64,000 bases of DNA from Candidatus Woesearchaeota archaeon (GCA_018657385.1 JABHXF010000003.1:1-64000), one strand, 5' to 3'. Counted from the stretch's first letter, positions 46,928 through 57,923 are shown. Notes: generated by a model from the sequence alone, not told the origin. Made by a program: numbers and translations.

Positions 46928-48560
46928 TATTATTTCAGATATTATAGAAAATAAAATTAGGGAAGTAAAAACTTTAAAAAATAAACTACCATTATATCAG
47001 ATGTTAGTAGAAATGAAAGGTAATTTTTATTCTGATAGAAGCTTTCTTAAAGCAATAAAAGGAAAGAATAATATAATTGCAGAAATCAAATATAGTTCTC
47101 CAACAAATAGTATTATTAGGGATTTGTCTTCAAATAAGTATTTAGATAAAATAAAGGACATAAAAAATATTGTAATTGCTTATGGTAAATATGCCTCTGC
47201 AATATCTGTAATTACAGATGAAAAATTCTTTAGTGGGAATTTAGGTTTTATTAAAGAAGTAAAAAAATATACTGCATTACCAATATTAAGAAAAGATTTT
47301 ATAATTGATTTATATCAAATATATGAATCTAAATATTATGGTGCTGATGCAGTTCTTTTAATCTCATCTTTGTTACATAAGGATATATTAAGATTGATGA
47401 TAAATACTGCAAAAAAGCTTAGAATGGATTGTGTTGTTGAAGTATCATCAAAAAAAGATGTTGAGAAAGCATTAGGCGCAGGTGCAGAAATAATTGGTAT
47501 TAATAATAGAGATCTAACGGATTTTAGTATTGATATTAATAGAACTATTAAGTTAAAAAATATTATTTATAATCATATCAATAACAACAACAACAATAAC
47601 AATAACAACAACAACAATAACAATAACAACAACAACAATAACAATAACAACAACAACAATAACAACAACAATAACAACAACAACAATAACAATAACAACA
47701 ACAATAACAACAACAATAATAACAACAATAATAATGATGTCATTATTATTTCTGAATCTGGTATTTCAACTAGAGAAGATATACTTTATGTTGATACTAA
47801 TGCTGTTCTTATAGGCACTACATTGATGAAATCAGAAAATTTAAATGCCATATCTGATAAATTATCCTCATTACATATATCTAAAATAAAAATATGTGGT
47901 ATTACTAATTTAGAAGATGCAGAAAATGCAATTAAGGTAGGAGTTGATTTTTTAGGTTTTAATTTTTATAATGGTAGTCCAAGATATATTTCATCTGAAA
48001 AAGCTAAAACTATAATCTCTGAATTACAAAATAAATATCCTTATAAATTTCAAACAGTTGGTATTTTTGTTGATTCATCTGTTAATGAAATAAATGAAAT
48101 AATTAGATCTACAAATATTGATTTTACTCAAATGCATAATCCTGAAAAATATTTTGGAAATGAAAAAATAAACAGTCATGTTATCAAGGTATCAAGAATT
48201 AATGAAAATATTTTAATCAGTTCAAAATTATTAAAATCATATGCAACCCTTCTTGATACATACTCAAAAGAAGCATATGGTGGGACAGGTACAACATTTA
48301 GTTTAAAAAGTATTATGGATAAATCTAATAAATTGAATTTACCTGGTAAAATATTTATTGCAGGGGGACTTAATTCAGAAAATATTAAAGAAATTATTTC
48401 AAAAGTAAAACCATTTTGTATTGATATTTGTTCTGCTGCTGAATCTACTCTTGGGAAAAAAGATAATGTTTTGATTAAAGAGATTATGGATATTATGCAT
48501 TCTATAAATATAAATCACAAAAATATAAATGAGAAAGAGGTGATTGCTAATGAAGCTTAA
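46920..48560 (+). CDS. trpCF: TrpC-TrpF fusion (IGP synthase / PRA isomerase)
   Basis: [41 protein letters not shown]; TrpF part [17 protein letters not shown]...GTTFSLKSI...[11 protein letters not shown]. Confidence 0.93.
   Translation: MVNIISDIIENKIREVKTLKNKLPLYQMLVEMKGNFYSDRSFLKAIKGKNNIIAEIKYSSPTNSIIRDLSSNKYLDKIKDIKNIVIAYGKYASAISVITDEKFFSGNLGFIKEVKKYTALPILRKDFIIDLYQIYESKYYGADAVLLISSLLHKDILRLMINTAKKLRMDCVVEVSSKKDVEKALGAGAEIIGINNRDLTDFSIDINRTIKLKNIIYNHINNNNNNNNNNNNNNNNNNNNNNNNNNNNNNNNNNNNNNNNNNNNNNNNNNNNDVIIISESGISTREDILYVDTNAVLIGTTLMKSENLNAISDKLSSLHISKIKICGITNLEDAENAIKVGVDFLGFNFYNGSPRYISSEKAKTIISELQNKYPYKFQTVGIFVDSSVNEINEIIRSTNIDFTQMHNPEKYFGNEKINSHVIKVSRINENILISSKLLKSYATLLDTYSKEAYGGTGTTFSLKSIMDKSNKLNLPGKIFIAGGLNSENIKEIISKVKPFCIDICSAAESTLGKKDNVLIKEIMDIMHSININHKNINEKEVIANEA
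47580..47735 (+). repeat. 52-codon Asn (AAC/AAT) tract within trpC domain
   Basis: 156 nt of AAC/AAT codons; first part has a 21-bp higher-order unit (AAC)4-AAT-AAC-AAT. Confidence 0.97.
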
Positions 48561-49728
48561 TACTAAATTTGGTGAATTTGGTGGGGTGTATATTCCTGAG
48601 ATGATGGTTGCAGCAATGGAGACTCTAGAAAATTCATTTATTAAATATATTAATTGTTTTAAATTTAAAAAAGAATTAAATCAATTATTAAATGTTTTTG
48701 CTGGTAGACCAACTGGTTTATATCTTGCAAAAAATATATCTTTAGATTTAGGATTTAAAGTATATCTGAAAAGAGAAGATATGTTACATACTGGTGCTCA
48801 TAAAATTAATAATGCTCTTGGCCAAGTTTTACTTGCAAAATATATGGGGAAGAAAGAAATTATAGCTGAGACTGGTGCTGGACAACATGGTGTTGCTGTT
48901 GCAGCAGCAGGTGCTTTTTTAGGAATTCCTGTAAAAGTATTTATGGGTGAAAAAGATATTGAAAGACAAAAACTAAATGTTTATAGGATGAAACTTTTTG
49001 GAGCAGAAGTTGTTTCTGTCAATTCAGGATCAAAAACATTAAAAGATGCTGTAAATGAAGCCCTAAGATATTTCATAACAAATGTGAAAACTTGTTATTA
49101 TCTTATTGGTAGTGTTGTTGGTCCACATCCTTATCCATTGATTGTACAAAAATTTCAAGAAATAATCGGTAAAGAAACAAAAGAACAGATTTTAGCTATT
49201 GAAGGAAAACTTCCCTCGGCAATAATTGCATGTGTTGGTGGTGGTTCAAATGCAATTGGAATATTTAATGAATTTTTAGATGATAAAAATGTAAACTTGA
49301 TTGGTGTTGAAGCAGGTGGAAAGGTAAAAAAACATGGTAAAACATTATCAAATGGTTCAATTGGTATTTTTCATGGTAGTAAATCATATGTTCTTCAGGA
49401 TAAAGACGGTCAGATAAAAGAAGCATATAGCATCTCTGCTGGTTTAGATTATCCAGGTGTTGGACCAATTCATAGTTTTCTTAAAAATTTAAAAAGAGCA
49501 GTTTATGGTAATGCTACAGATGAAGAAGCAGTTGATGCATTAAAGTATCTTTGCAAAACTGAAGGTATTTTACCAGCATTAGAATCATCACATGCTATTG
49601 CATATCTTTTGAAGAATAAAAATAATTTTAATAATAATGATATTGTTGTAATTAATTTATCTGGAAGAGGAGACAAAGATGTCAATCAGTTGATATATGC
49701 AGATTCTGATCTTTATGGGGGATGTTAA
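48550..49728 (+). CDS. trpB: Tryptophan synthase beta chain
   Basis: [49 protein letters not shown]. Confidence 0.96.
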   Translation: MKLNTKFGEFGGVYIPEMMVAAMETLENSFIKYINCFKFKKELNQLLNVFAGRPTGLYLAKNISLDLGFKVYLKREDMLHTGAHKINNALGQVLLAKYMGKKEIIAETGAGQHGVAVAAAGAFLGIPVKVFMGEKDIERQKLNVYRMKLFGAEVVSVNSGSKTLKDAVNEALRYFITNVKTCYYLIGSVVGPHPYPLIVQKFQEIIGKETKEQILAIEGKLPSAIIACVGGGSNAIGIFNEFLDDKNVNLIGVEAGGKVKKHGKTLSNGSIGIFHGSKSYVLQDKDGQIKEAYSISAGLDYPGVGPIHSFLKNLKRAVYGNATDEEAVDALKYLCKTEGILPALESSHAIAYLLKNKNNFNNNDIVVINLSGRGDKDVNQLIYADSDLYGGC

Positions 49729-49729
49729 A

Positions 49730-50557
49730 ATGCAATATAAAATTCCATCTAAAATACAATATAAAATAATTGGGAACAGAAAAGTATTACCAAACAGATT
49801 TAAAAAGAAAGTATTTATTCCTTTTCTTATATTAGGGGACCCTGATTATAATACATCTCTTGAAATAATTAAATCTGTAATTGATCATGGGGTTGATGAA
49901 TTAGAATTAGGTTTTGCATTTTCAGATCCAATTATGGATGGTATAACAATACAGAAAGCAAATAATAGGGCATTATCGTTTGGTATGAATATAAAAAAAG
50001 CTTTTGATTTGTTAAATGATATTAGAAAATATTCTGATGTTCCTATTAGTTTAATGCTTAGTTTTAATCTAATATATAACTATGGTATTGATAATTTTCT
50101 TTCTGAATGTAATAAATTAAATATTAATGCAGTTTTATGTCCAGATATTCCTTTAGAAGAATCAAATGAATTAGTAAATTTAGCTATAAAGCATGATGTT
50201 AATATTCCTTTTATTATTTCTTTAACAACCTCTTATGAAAGAATAAAAAAAATATGTGATATCTCTTCAGGTTATATATACTTAGTATCATTACTTGGTA
50301 TAACTGGAAAAAGAGAAAATATAAATTATTCTTTTTTAGAGCAGATTAAATTAATAAGGGGTTTAACTGAATTACCAATCTATGTTGGTTTTGGGATCTC
50401 AAAATCAGAACATGTTAAGCATATATTAACTAATGGTGCAGATGGTGTTATTGTGGGAAGTGCAATTATTAATTTAATTGATAAAAATTTAGAAAATAAT
50501 CAAAAAATGATATCTGAAATTATTATATTTGTTGATAAATTAATGGTGAAAAAATGA
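49730..50557 (+). CDS. trpA: Tryptophan synthase alpha chain
   Basis: VDELELGFAFSDPIMDGITIQKAN, YLVSLLGITGKR, VGFGISKSEHV. Confidence 0.95.
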   Translation: MQYKIPSKIQYKIIGNRKVLPNRFKKKVFIPFLILGDPDYNTSLEIIKSVIDHGVDELELGFAFSDPIMDGITIQKANNRALSFGMNIKKAFDLLNDIRKYSDVPISLMLSFNLIYNYGIDNFLSECNKLNINAVLCPDIPLEESNELVNLAIKHDVNIPFIISLTTSYERIKKICDISSGYIYLVSLLGITGKRENINYSFLEQIKLIRGLTELPIYVGFGISKSEHVKHILTNGADGVIVGSAIINLIDKNLENNQKMISEIIIFVDKLMVKK

Positions 50558-50733
50558 ATAAAATCATTAAATTAGTCGAAAGTTTTATATATCATTTGTA
50601 CCTACCTAATGGTATCATGGAAGATTCATTTAGAAATATTAATGTATGTTTACCAATTAATATAGCTTGCAATCTCTCATCAAATAAATTCTTTTCTGAA
50701 TCTTTTAGTTGGTTCTATTTTTATTTTAATTAG

Positions 50734-50860
50734 GCCTGAGTTTAGATAACTGGTCTCCTGCATCTTTAATATCTTATTTAATTTTGCATTCTAATCTCAG
50801 GCGTTTCAAAGAAGCTAGTTATTAAACTAAAGTATAAAAATGGATGATGCTTTCCATCAT
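50734..50860 (+). promoter_or_regulatory. Candidate structured leader upstream of DAHP synthase
   Basis: GCCTGAG(50734-50740):CTCAGGC(50796-50802) interleaved with ATAACTGG(50746-50753):CTAGTTAT(50815-50822), followed by hairpin ATGATG-ctttc-CATCAT (50844-50860). Confidence 0.45.
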
Positions 50861-50910
50861 AAAAACAATGAAAAATAAGGAAAAACAAGTAATAAACGGA
50901 GGAAAATAAA

Positions 50911-51942
50911 ATGATAATTGTACTAAAACCACACACAAAAAAAGAGGAAATAGACAATATTATAGCTAGAATTGAGGAAAAAGGACTAAAACCAGTAACT
51001 TTCGAAGGAGTAGAAAGGACAGTTATACACATTCATGGAGATTCAAGGGGAGAATCTAATAGATTTGCGTCAATTGATTGTGTAGAGAAAGTAGTTAAGG
51101 TTATGAAACCTTTCAAACTTGCAAGCAGAGAGCATCATTCTGAAACAACAGTCATAAAAATTGCAGGTATAAATGGGGATGTTTCAATTGGGAATGGGGA
51201 ATTTGTTGTAATCGCTGGACCTTGTTCAATTGAAAGTGAAGAACAGATAATGAAAGCAGCAAGATTATTGAAAGAAATGGGTGTAAAAATAATGCGAGCA
51301 TCTGCTTTCAAACCTAGGACATCACCATATGATTTTCAAGGCATGGGTATTGAAGGCTTAAAGCTTTTGAAAAAAGTTAGGGATGAAGTTGGTTTACTTG
51401 TTGAAACAGAAGTTATGGATGTTAGAGATGTAAGAATTGCTGCAGAATATGTAGATATTTTAAGAGTTGGGGCAAGAAACATGCAGAACTTTGATCTTTT
51501 GAAAGAAATGGGTAAGATTAACAAACCAGTTATTTTGAAAAGAGGTAGTTCAGCAACTATTAATGAATTTTTGATGGCAGCAGAATATATACTTGCAAAT
51601 GGAAATAAGAATGTAATATTATGTGAAAGAGGAATAAGAACATTCGAAACTGCTTACAGAAATACTCTTGATATTAATGCAGTTGCATTATTGAAAAGAG
51701 AAACTCATTTGCCAGTTATAGTTGATCCAAGTCATTCAGCTGGGGTAAGAGAAATAATCATACCTATCAGCAAAGCTTCAGCAGCAGTTGGAGCAGATGG
51801 TTTGTTAGTGGAGATGCATCCAAACCCTGAAGAAGCATTATGTGATGGTGCACAATCTTTACATCCACATCAACTTGCTCAGTTACTTGGTGAATTAAAA
51901 CCAGTTTGTGAAGCAGTTGGTAAAAAAATAATTTTGGGTTAA
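50911..51942 (+). CDS. aroF: DAHP synthase, type I-beta with N-terminal ferredoxin-like domain
   Basis: VIAGPCSIESEEQ, MRASAFKPRTSPYDFQGMG, VDPSHSAGVRE. Confidence 0.95.
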   Translation: MIIVLKPHTKKEEIDNIIARIEEKGLKPVTFEGVERTVIHIHGDSRGESNRFASIDCVEKVVKVMKPFKLASREHHSETTVIKIAGINGDVSIGNGEFVVIAGPCSIESEEQIMKAARLLKEMGVKIMRASAFKPRTSPYDFQGMGIEGLKLLKKVRDEVGLLVETEVMDVRDVRIAAEYVDILRVGARNMQNFDLLKEMGKINKPVILKRGSSATINEFLMAAEYILANGNKNVILCERGIRTFETAYRNTLDINAVALLKRETHLPVIVDPSHSAGVREIIIPISKASAAVGADGLLVEMHPNPEEALCDGAQSLHPHQLAQLLGELKPVCEAVGKKIILG

Positions 51943-51969
51943 TCTTCAACCCACAAGTTAATAGATAAA

Positions 51970-54558
51970 ATGAAAACAATTAATGTAAACATTCCATCAA
52001 ATAAGAAAGAATACAAAGTTTTAGTAGGCAGTGGAATATTGAATGAATTGAAAAATTTCATTAAAGAAAATCATAAAGGTAAAAGGATTGTGATTATTAC
52101 AGATGATAATGTAAATAAATCACATGGTAAAAGATTGCTTTTGTTATTGTCTGATCTTTTACCTGATGATAATTTATTAGATGACGTATCTTCTAATAAT
52201 TCTCCTTTTTTAATTTCAATCCCTGCTGGTGAAGAGAGTAAATCAAGAGAACAAAAACAAGAGATTGAAGATTTGATGCTTGATGAAGGTTTTGGAAGAA
52301 ATTCATTAATTATTGCTTTTGGTGGTGGTGTTGTAGGTGATTTAGCAGGTTTTATTTCATCAACTTTTAACAGGGGAATTCCATTAATACAAATTCCAAC
52401 AACTTTGTTATCTATGGTAGATTCATCAGTTGGTGGGAAAACTGGAATAAACACAAAACAAGGTAAAAATCTGATAGGTACTTTTTCTCAACCAGAAATA
52501 GTAATTGCAGATATTGATTTCCTTAATACACTTTCAGATGAAGAATTTAGAAATGGGGTTGCAGAAATTGTAAAGATAGCTATTGCATTAGATGAAGACT
52601 TTTTTACTTTTCTAGAAAACAATATAGGTTCTTTAGTACCAAATGTAGAACCTTTAATACCTCAAAGAATAAAATTGGATAAAGAAATCCTTATTGATAT
52701 TATTAGCAAGTCAATAAAGCTTAAAGCAAATGTTGTAGAAAAAGATGAACAAGAATTAGGACTAAGACAAGTGTTGAATTTAGGACATACAATAGGTCAT
52801 GCAATTGAAACAGCAAGAAATTTCAAAGAAAAACATGGGTTTGCTATTTGTACCGGTATAGTTATTGAAAGTAAAATTTCAGAGATATTAGGGTTAATTA
52901 GTTCAGAACAACATAATAAAATAATTAATTTGTTGAAGCAATTAGGATTACCTGTAAATATTGATGAAAATCTTGATTCAAATAATTTAATTGAATTAAT
53001 GAAATCTGACAAAAAAAATACTAGTAACAAACCTAAAATAGTTTTACTTGAAAAAATTGGTAAGATAAAAAATAAAGATAATGAATTTTCATTTGAAATT
53101 GATGAGGGTAAAATAAAACAAGCAATTGATATTTGTTGTGAATCTAGTGTAAATAAACAGGGAATTAGTGAGATAAAATCAATTTCAGAAAAAATCATTG
53201 AGATAAAACCAATAACTAAATTAGATGCAGAAATAAATATTCCTGGGAGCAAGTATGTGGCTAATAGAGTTTTAATGATTGCTGCACTTGCAGATGGAAC
53301 TTCCATATTAAAAAATGTTCCTGATAATGATGATATAAACAAAGCAATAATTGCTTTAAAACAATTTGGTGTATCTATTAAAAGGGAAGGAAGTAGTCTT
53401 GAGATTATAGGGACTGGTGGGAACATTGAAACAATAGAGACTGAAATTCATGTTGGTGAATCAGGAACTTTACTTAGGTTTATCACAGGAATTGCTTCCT
53501 TAGCAGAAGGCAAAATTAAAATAACTGGTAGTAAAAGGATTCAAGAAAGACCAATTGCTCCTTTAATTAATACATTAGAACAATTAGGTGTTAATATTGA
53601 AAGATTAAATCAAGTAAATAAAGATTGTTGTCCAATTGTTGTGGGTGGTGAGAACTTAAATGGAAATAATGGCAATAGTAATAATTTGAAAAGCAACAAA
53701 GTTGTTATTGATGCATCTCTTAGTAGCCAGTTTTTAAGTTCATTATTATTAATTGCTCCAAGTATAGCAAACAAATCTAAAAATGATGTTGAAATAATAA
53801 CAACTGGTGAAGTTGTTTCAAAAAGTTATGTTGATCTTACAATCTCTTTAATGGAAACATTTGGAGTTAAGATTGAAAGAGATGATTACAATAAATTCAT
53901 CATCAAAACTAATCAAAAATTCAATGCAATGGGATTTACAATTCCTAGTGATTGGAGTTCAGCAAATTACTTTTTAGCTGCAGCTGCAATTGTTCCAGGC
54001 AAGATTAAAATTAATCATTTAGACTTAGATTCAGTACATGGTGAAGCTAAATTTGTTGATGTATTAGAAAAAATGGGTTGTGAAATTGAGAAAGGAAAAG
54101 ATTTCATTGTTTTAGATGGAAAAGATTTTATTGCATTAAAAGGCCCTAATAAATTAGTTGGTGTTGAGGTTGATATGTCTTCAATGCCTGACTCAGTACA
54201 AACATTAGTTGCAGTTGCTGCATTTGCAAATGGAAACACAATTATCAAAAATATTAGTAATATCTCCTTAAAAGAAAGCGATAGGATTAATGACACCATA
54301 AAGGAACTTAATAAACTTGGAGTAATTGCTAAATCAAATCATGATGAAATCATGATCTCAAAAGGTTTACTTAATGGAAGGGAAGGGCATATCTCCATCA
54401 TAATTGATCCACATAATGATCATAGGATGGCAATGAGTTTTGCTTTAATTGGTCTTAAAATAAGTGGAATTAAAATCAATAATCCTGGATGTGTCAATAA
54501 ATCATTCCCTGGATTTTGGAAAAAGCTTGAAGAAATTGGCGTTGAGATTGTAAAATGA
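51970..54558 (+). CDS. aroBA: Fusion: 3-dehydroquinate synthase + EPSP synthase
   Basis: DHQS: IAFGGGVVGDLAGF, PTTLLSMVDSSVGGKTGIN, NLGHTIGHAIE; EPSPS: ESGTLLRFITG, KRIQERPIAPL, DPHNDHRMAMSFA. Confidence 0.95.
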   Translation: MKTINVNIPSNKKEYKVLVGSGILNELKNFIKENHKGKRIVIITDDNVNKSHGKRLLLLLSDLLPDDNLLDDVSSNNSPFLISIPAGEESKSREQKQEIEDLMLDEGFGRNSLIIAFGGGVVGDLAGFISSTFNRGIPLIQIPTTLLSMVDSSVGGKTGINTKQGKNLIGTFSQPEIVIADIDFLNTLSDEEFRNGVAEIVKIAIALDEDFFTFLENNIGSLVPNVEPLIPQRIKLDKEILIDIISKSIKLKANVVEKDEQELGLRQVLNLGHTIGHAIETARNFKEKHGFAICTGIVIESKISEILGLISSEQHNKIINLLKQLGLPVNIDENLDSNNLIELMKSDKKNTSNKPKIVLLEKIGKIKNKDNEFSFEIDEGKIKQAIDICCESSVNKQGISEIKSISEKIIEIKPITKLDAEINIPGSKYVANRVLMIAALADGTSILKNVPDNDDINKAIIALKQFGVSIKREGSSLEIIGTGGNIETIETEIHVGESGTLLRFITGIASLAEGKIKITGSKRIQERPIAPLINTLEQLGVNIERLNQVNKDCCPIVVGGENLNGNNGNSNNLKSNKVVIDASLSSQFLSSLLLIAPSIANKSKNDVEIITTGEVVSKSYVDLTISLMETFGVKIERDDYNKFIIKTNQKFNAMGFTIPSDWSSANYFLAAAAIVPGKIKINHLDLDSVHGEAKFVDVLEKMGCEIEKGKDFIVLDGKDFIALKGPNKLVGVEVDMSSMPDSVQTLVAVAAFANGNTIIKNISNISLKESDRINDTIKELNKLGVIAKSNHDEIMISKGLLNGREGHISIIIDPHNDHRMAMSFALIGLKISGIKINNPGCVNKSFPGFWKKLEEIGVEIVK

Positions 54559-56726
54559 AAAAAAACATTGTACTCATAGGATATAGAGCAACTGGAAAAA
54601 GTTCAGTTGCGAGAGAATTAAGTATTAAACTAAATATCCCCATGATTAGTACAGATGAAACTATTGTTAAACAAATTGGATCAATTGCTGAATTTGTAAA
54701 AGAGTTAGGATGGAAATCTTTTAGGGATGTTGAATTTGATGTTATTAAAAATATTTCAGTAATCAATAATAAAGGGAAGGCTTGTATTGTTGATTGTGGT
54801 GGCGGTGTTGTTGAAAATAAAGATAACATCAAACATCTTAGAAAGAATAGTATCATTTTTTTGCTTGATGCTTCTCCAGAAATAATCATAGATCGATTGG
54901 GTTTAAATGGAAGTAGGCCAACACTCACTGGTTTAGGCACAAAAAAAGAGGTACAAGAGGTTTTGTCAAGAAGACAACCACTATATGAAGAAGCAGCTGA
55001 TTTTATTATTAATACAGCTAATGGGGACATAAAAGATATTGCTGCTGAGATTAAATTAGTTGTTGATATGCTTGAAGAAAAAATATCACATCAAAAAAAC
55101 ATACTCCATAATCTAAAAATTGCTGCAGTTGTTGCTGAAGATAATCTTAATGATACTCTTAAAATGCTTAAGAAATCAGAAAATGTTGCAGAAATTGTTG
55201 AAGTTAGAATTGACCACATCAAAAATATAAGTGAGAATGATGTGAAAATTATAATTGAAAACAAGAAAAATAATCAAAAAATTATAATTACTAATAGAAG
55301 AATAAGTGAGGGGGGACTTTTTCAAGGAACAGAAGACGAAAGAATTAATTTATTAAAAACAGCAATTGATGTTAATGCAGATTTTGTTGATATTGAACTA
55401 AGTTCAGGAATTGATGTTGTGAAAAATATCATTACTCTTGTAAAAGAAAAAAATAGTAATGCAAATACAACAGATAACAAAACAAAACAAGACAAGACAA
55501 AAATAATCTGTTCATTTCATGATTTTAAAAAATTACCTGATAATATTAATGATGTACTTGAAGAGATTAAATCAACAGATGCAGATATTATAAAAATTGC
55601 TTGTATGGGTAATTCAGCTGTTGATAATATTATTATGTTTAATCTCATTGAAAAAACAAAGTCTATGAATAATGGGGATAAACAAAAAGAAATGATTGGA
55701 ATAGTCATGGGTAGACATGGCAAAATATCAAGGGCATTATCTGGAATATTTGGTGGATTTATTTCAACATTTGTTCCTGTTTGTAAAGATATTGATAATA
55801 AAACAAGTGTACCCTCTGAAAATCAAAGCGCTCCAGGACAAATTAGTATTGAACAGATCAAAGAAATACAACAAAGATTAGTATTTCAAAAAGTTTGTTT
55901 GTTAATTGGTGATCCTGTTGCCCATAGTATGAGTTCAATCATGCATAATGCAGCATTTGAGAAAGTAGGTTTAGATATTGTATATGAAACCAAATGTGTA
56001 AAAGCAGATGAATTGAAAAATACTGTAAAGAATTTACGTTCATCAAATATTACTGGATTTAATATTACAATTCCACATAAGCAAAATATAATTAATGAGT
56101 TGGATGAAATAGATAGTGTTGCTAAACAAATTGGTGCAGTTAATAGTGTACTAAATGAAAATGGAAAATTAAAAGGATTTAATACTGATTGGTTAGGTGC
56201 ATTAAAAGCAATTGAAGAAAAACTAGAATCTGAAGGGAACAATTTGAAAGATATGAAAGTTGTACTAGTTGGAGCAGGTGGAGCTGGAAGAGCAATTACA
56301 TATGCTATGTCAAGCGTTGGCATCAAAGGTGATAATCTTATTATTATGAGTAAGAAAAAAGAAGATGCAGATAAACTTGCAGATGAATTTAATGGAAAAT
56401 CTGTTGACATATCTGAACTCAATAATATTAAAGCAGATTTACTAATCAATGCTACACCTGTTGGTATGCATCCAAATATTAATGACACTATTACAACTTC
56501 AAACACATTAAAGAATTTTAAAATAGTGTTTGATATCGTTTACAATCCTTTAAAAACAAGATTGCTTAGAGAAGCAGAAGAAGCAGGATGTAAAACAATT
56601 GATGGATTAAAGATGTTAGTACATCAAGGTGCAGCAGCATTTGAATTATGGATTGGTGAAAAACCAGATGTAGATTTAATGTATGATGTTGTAAAAAAGG
56701 AACTGATGATAAATAAAAATCAATAA
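54555..56726 (+). CDS. aroKDE: Fusion: shikimate kinase + type I 3-dehydroquinate dehydratase + shikimate dehydrogenase
   Basis: SK: LIGYRATGKSS, DCGGGVV; DHQase: EVRIDHI, ICSFHDF, IIKIACMG, SAPGQ; SDH: GDPVAHSMSSIMHNAAF, NITIPHK, GFNTDWLG, VGAGGAGRAI. Confidence 0.95.
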   Translation: MKKNIVLIGYRATGKSSVARELSIKLNIPMISTDETIVKQIGSIAEFVKELGWKSFRDVEFDVIKNISVINNKGKACIVDCGGGVVENKDNIKHLRKNSIIFLLDASPEIIIDRLGLNGSRPTLTGLGTKKEVQEVLSRRQPLYEEAADFIINTANGDIKDIAAEIKLVVDMLEEKISHQKNILHNLKIAAVVAEDNLNDTLKMLKKSENVAEIVEVRIDHIKNISENDVKIIIENKKNNQKIIITNRRISEGGLFQGTEDERINLLKTAIDVNADFVDIELSSGIDVVKNIITLVKEKNSNANTTDNKTKQDKTKIICSFHDFKKLPDNINDVLEEIKSTDADIIKIACMGNSAVDNIIMFNLIEKTKSMNNGDKQKEMIGIVMGRHGKISRALSGIFGGFISTFVPVCKDIDNKTSVPSENQSAPGQISIEQIKEIQQRLVFQKVCLLIGDPVAHSMSSIMHNAAFEKVGLDIVYETKCVKADELKNTVKNLRSSNITGFNITIPHKQNIINELDEIDSVAKQIGAVNSVLNENGKLKGFNTDWLGALKAIEEKLESEGNNLKDMKVVLVGAGGAGRAITYAMSSVGIKGDNLIIMSKKKEDADKLADEFNGKSVDISELNNIKADLLINATPVGMHPNINDTITTSNTLKNFKIVFDIVYNPLKTRLLREAEEAGCKTIDGLKMLVHQGAAAFELWIGEKPDVDLMYDVVKKELMINKNQ

Positions 56727-56744
56727 TTACAAAGGTGAAATAAA

Positions 56745-57923
56745 ATGTCAAATACAATCGGTAAAATGTTTAAGATAACAAATTGGGGAGAATCCCATGG
56801 AAAAGCAATTGGGGTAGTTATAGATGGATGCCCATCATTATTAAATCTAAATGAAAAAGACATTCAATTAGATTTAGATAGAAGAAGACCTGGACAAAGT
56901 TCTTTAACTACACAAAGAAATGAGTCTGATGAAGTTGAAATATTATCAGGTGTTTTTGAAGGGAAAACAACGGGTGCTCCTATATCATTAATCATTAAAA
57001 ATAGTGATGCAGAATCAAAAGATTATGATAACTTAAAAGATGTTTTCAGACCTGGACATTCAGATATGACTTTACACCAAAAATTTGGAATTAGAGATCA
57101 TAGAGGTGGAGGTAGAAGTTCTGCTAGAATAACTGCAGGAAATGTTGCAGCTGGTGCAATTGCAAAAAGATTATTAAGAGAATTAGCAAATGTAGAAATT
57201 GTTGGTTTTGTTAAGCAAATAAAAGATGTAATTGCTGAAGTTAATTTAGATTCTGTTCAGGTTAATCAATTTACACAAGAAAATATTGATGGAAGTTTAG
57301 TGAGATGTCCTGATAAAAAAGCAGCAGCGGAAATGAAAATAACAATTGAAAAAGCAAAAGCAGAAAATGATTCAGTTGGTGGTATAATCACCTGTATTAT
57401 AAAAAATGTTCCTGTTGGTTTAGGTGAACCTATTTTTGATAAATTAGAAGCAGACCTTGCTAAAGCTATGATGTCAATTAATGCAACAAAAGGTTTTGAA
57501 ATGGGGTCTGGCTTTAATTCTGTTTTAATGAAAGGTAGTGAACATAATGATGAAATAATTATTGTAAATGAAAAAAATGTTTTAGATGGGAAAATACAAA
57601 CTAAAACAAATAATGCTGGTGGAGTATTGGGTGGTATTTCTAACGGGATGCCTTTGATATTCAATGTTGCTTTTAAACCAACATCAACAATTGGAAAAGA
57701 ACAAAAAACTATTGATATGAATCAAAATGTTGTTGAACTTGAAGCAAAAGGTAGACATGATCCTTGTGTTTTACCTAGGGCTGTTCCTATTGTTGAAGCA
57801 ATGGCAGCTTTAGTTTTATGTGATCATCTTTTAAGGCATAGGGCACAATCTATTTTTTTAAATAAAGGTAACAAAGAAAACAAGGGAAACAAAGAAAATA
57901 ATGGTGGGAATCATGAAAATTGA
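56745..57923 (+). CDS. aroC: Chorismate synthase
   Basis: TNWGESHGKAIGVVIDGCP, DHRGGGRSSARITAGNVAAGAIAK, KGRHDPCVLPRAVPIVEAM. Confidence 0.97.
   Translation: MSNTIGKMFKITNWGESHGKAIGVVIDGCPSLLNLNEKDIQLDLDRRRPGQSSLTTQRNESDEVEILSGVFEGKTTGAPISLIIKNSDAESKDYDNLKDVFRPGHSDMTLHQKFGIRDHRGGGRSSARITAGNVAAGAIAKRLLRELANVEIVGFVKQIKDVIAEVNLDSVQVNQFTQENIDGSLVRCPDKKAAAEMKITIEKAKAENDSVGGIITCIIKNVPVGLGEPIFDKLEADLAKAMMSINATKGFEMGSGFNSVLMKGSEHNDEIIIVNEKNVLDGKIQTKTNNAGGVLGGISNGMPLIFNVAFKPTSTIGKEQKTIDMNQNVVELEAKGRHDPCVLPRAVPIVEAMAALVLCDHLLRHRAQSIFLNKGNKENKGNKENNGGNHEN

Noticed and set aside
47580-47735. CRISPR-like or microsatellite array
   Set aside because: No spacers; pure AAC/AAT codon tract in frame within trpC.
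52797-53426. 209-aa antisense ORF inside aroBA
   Set aside because: Ser/Ile/Leu/Phe-rich antisense shadow of a strongly supported CDS; no independent start context.
54494-55030. 178-aa antisense ORF across the aroBA/aroKDE junction
   Set aside because: Overlaps two well-supported domains; composition typical of AT-rich antisense frames.
55886-56506. 206-aa antisense ORF inside aroKDE
   Set aside because: Antisense shadow of the shikimate dehydrogenase domain.
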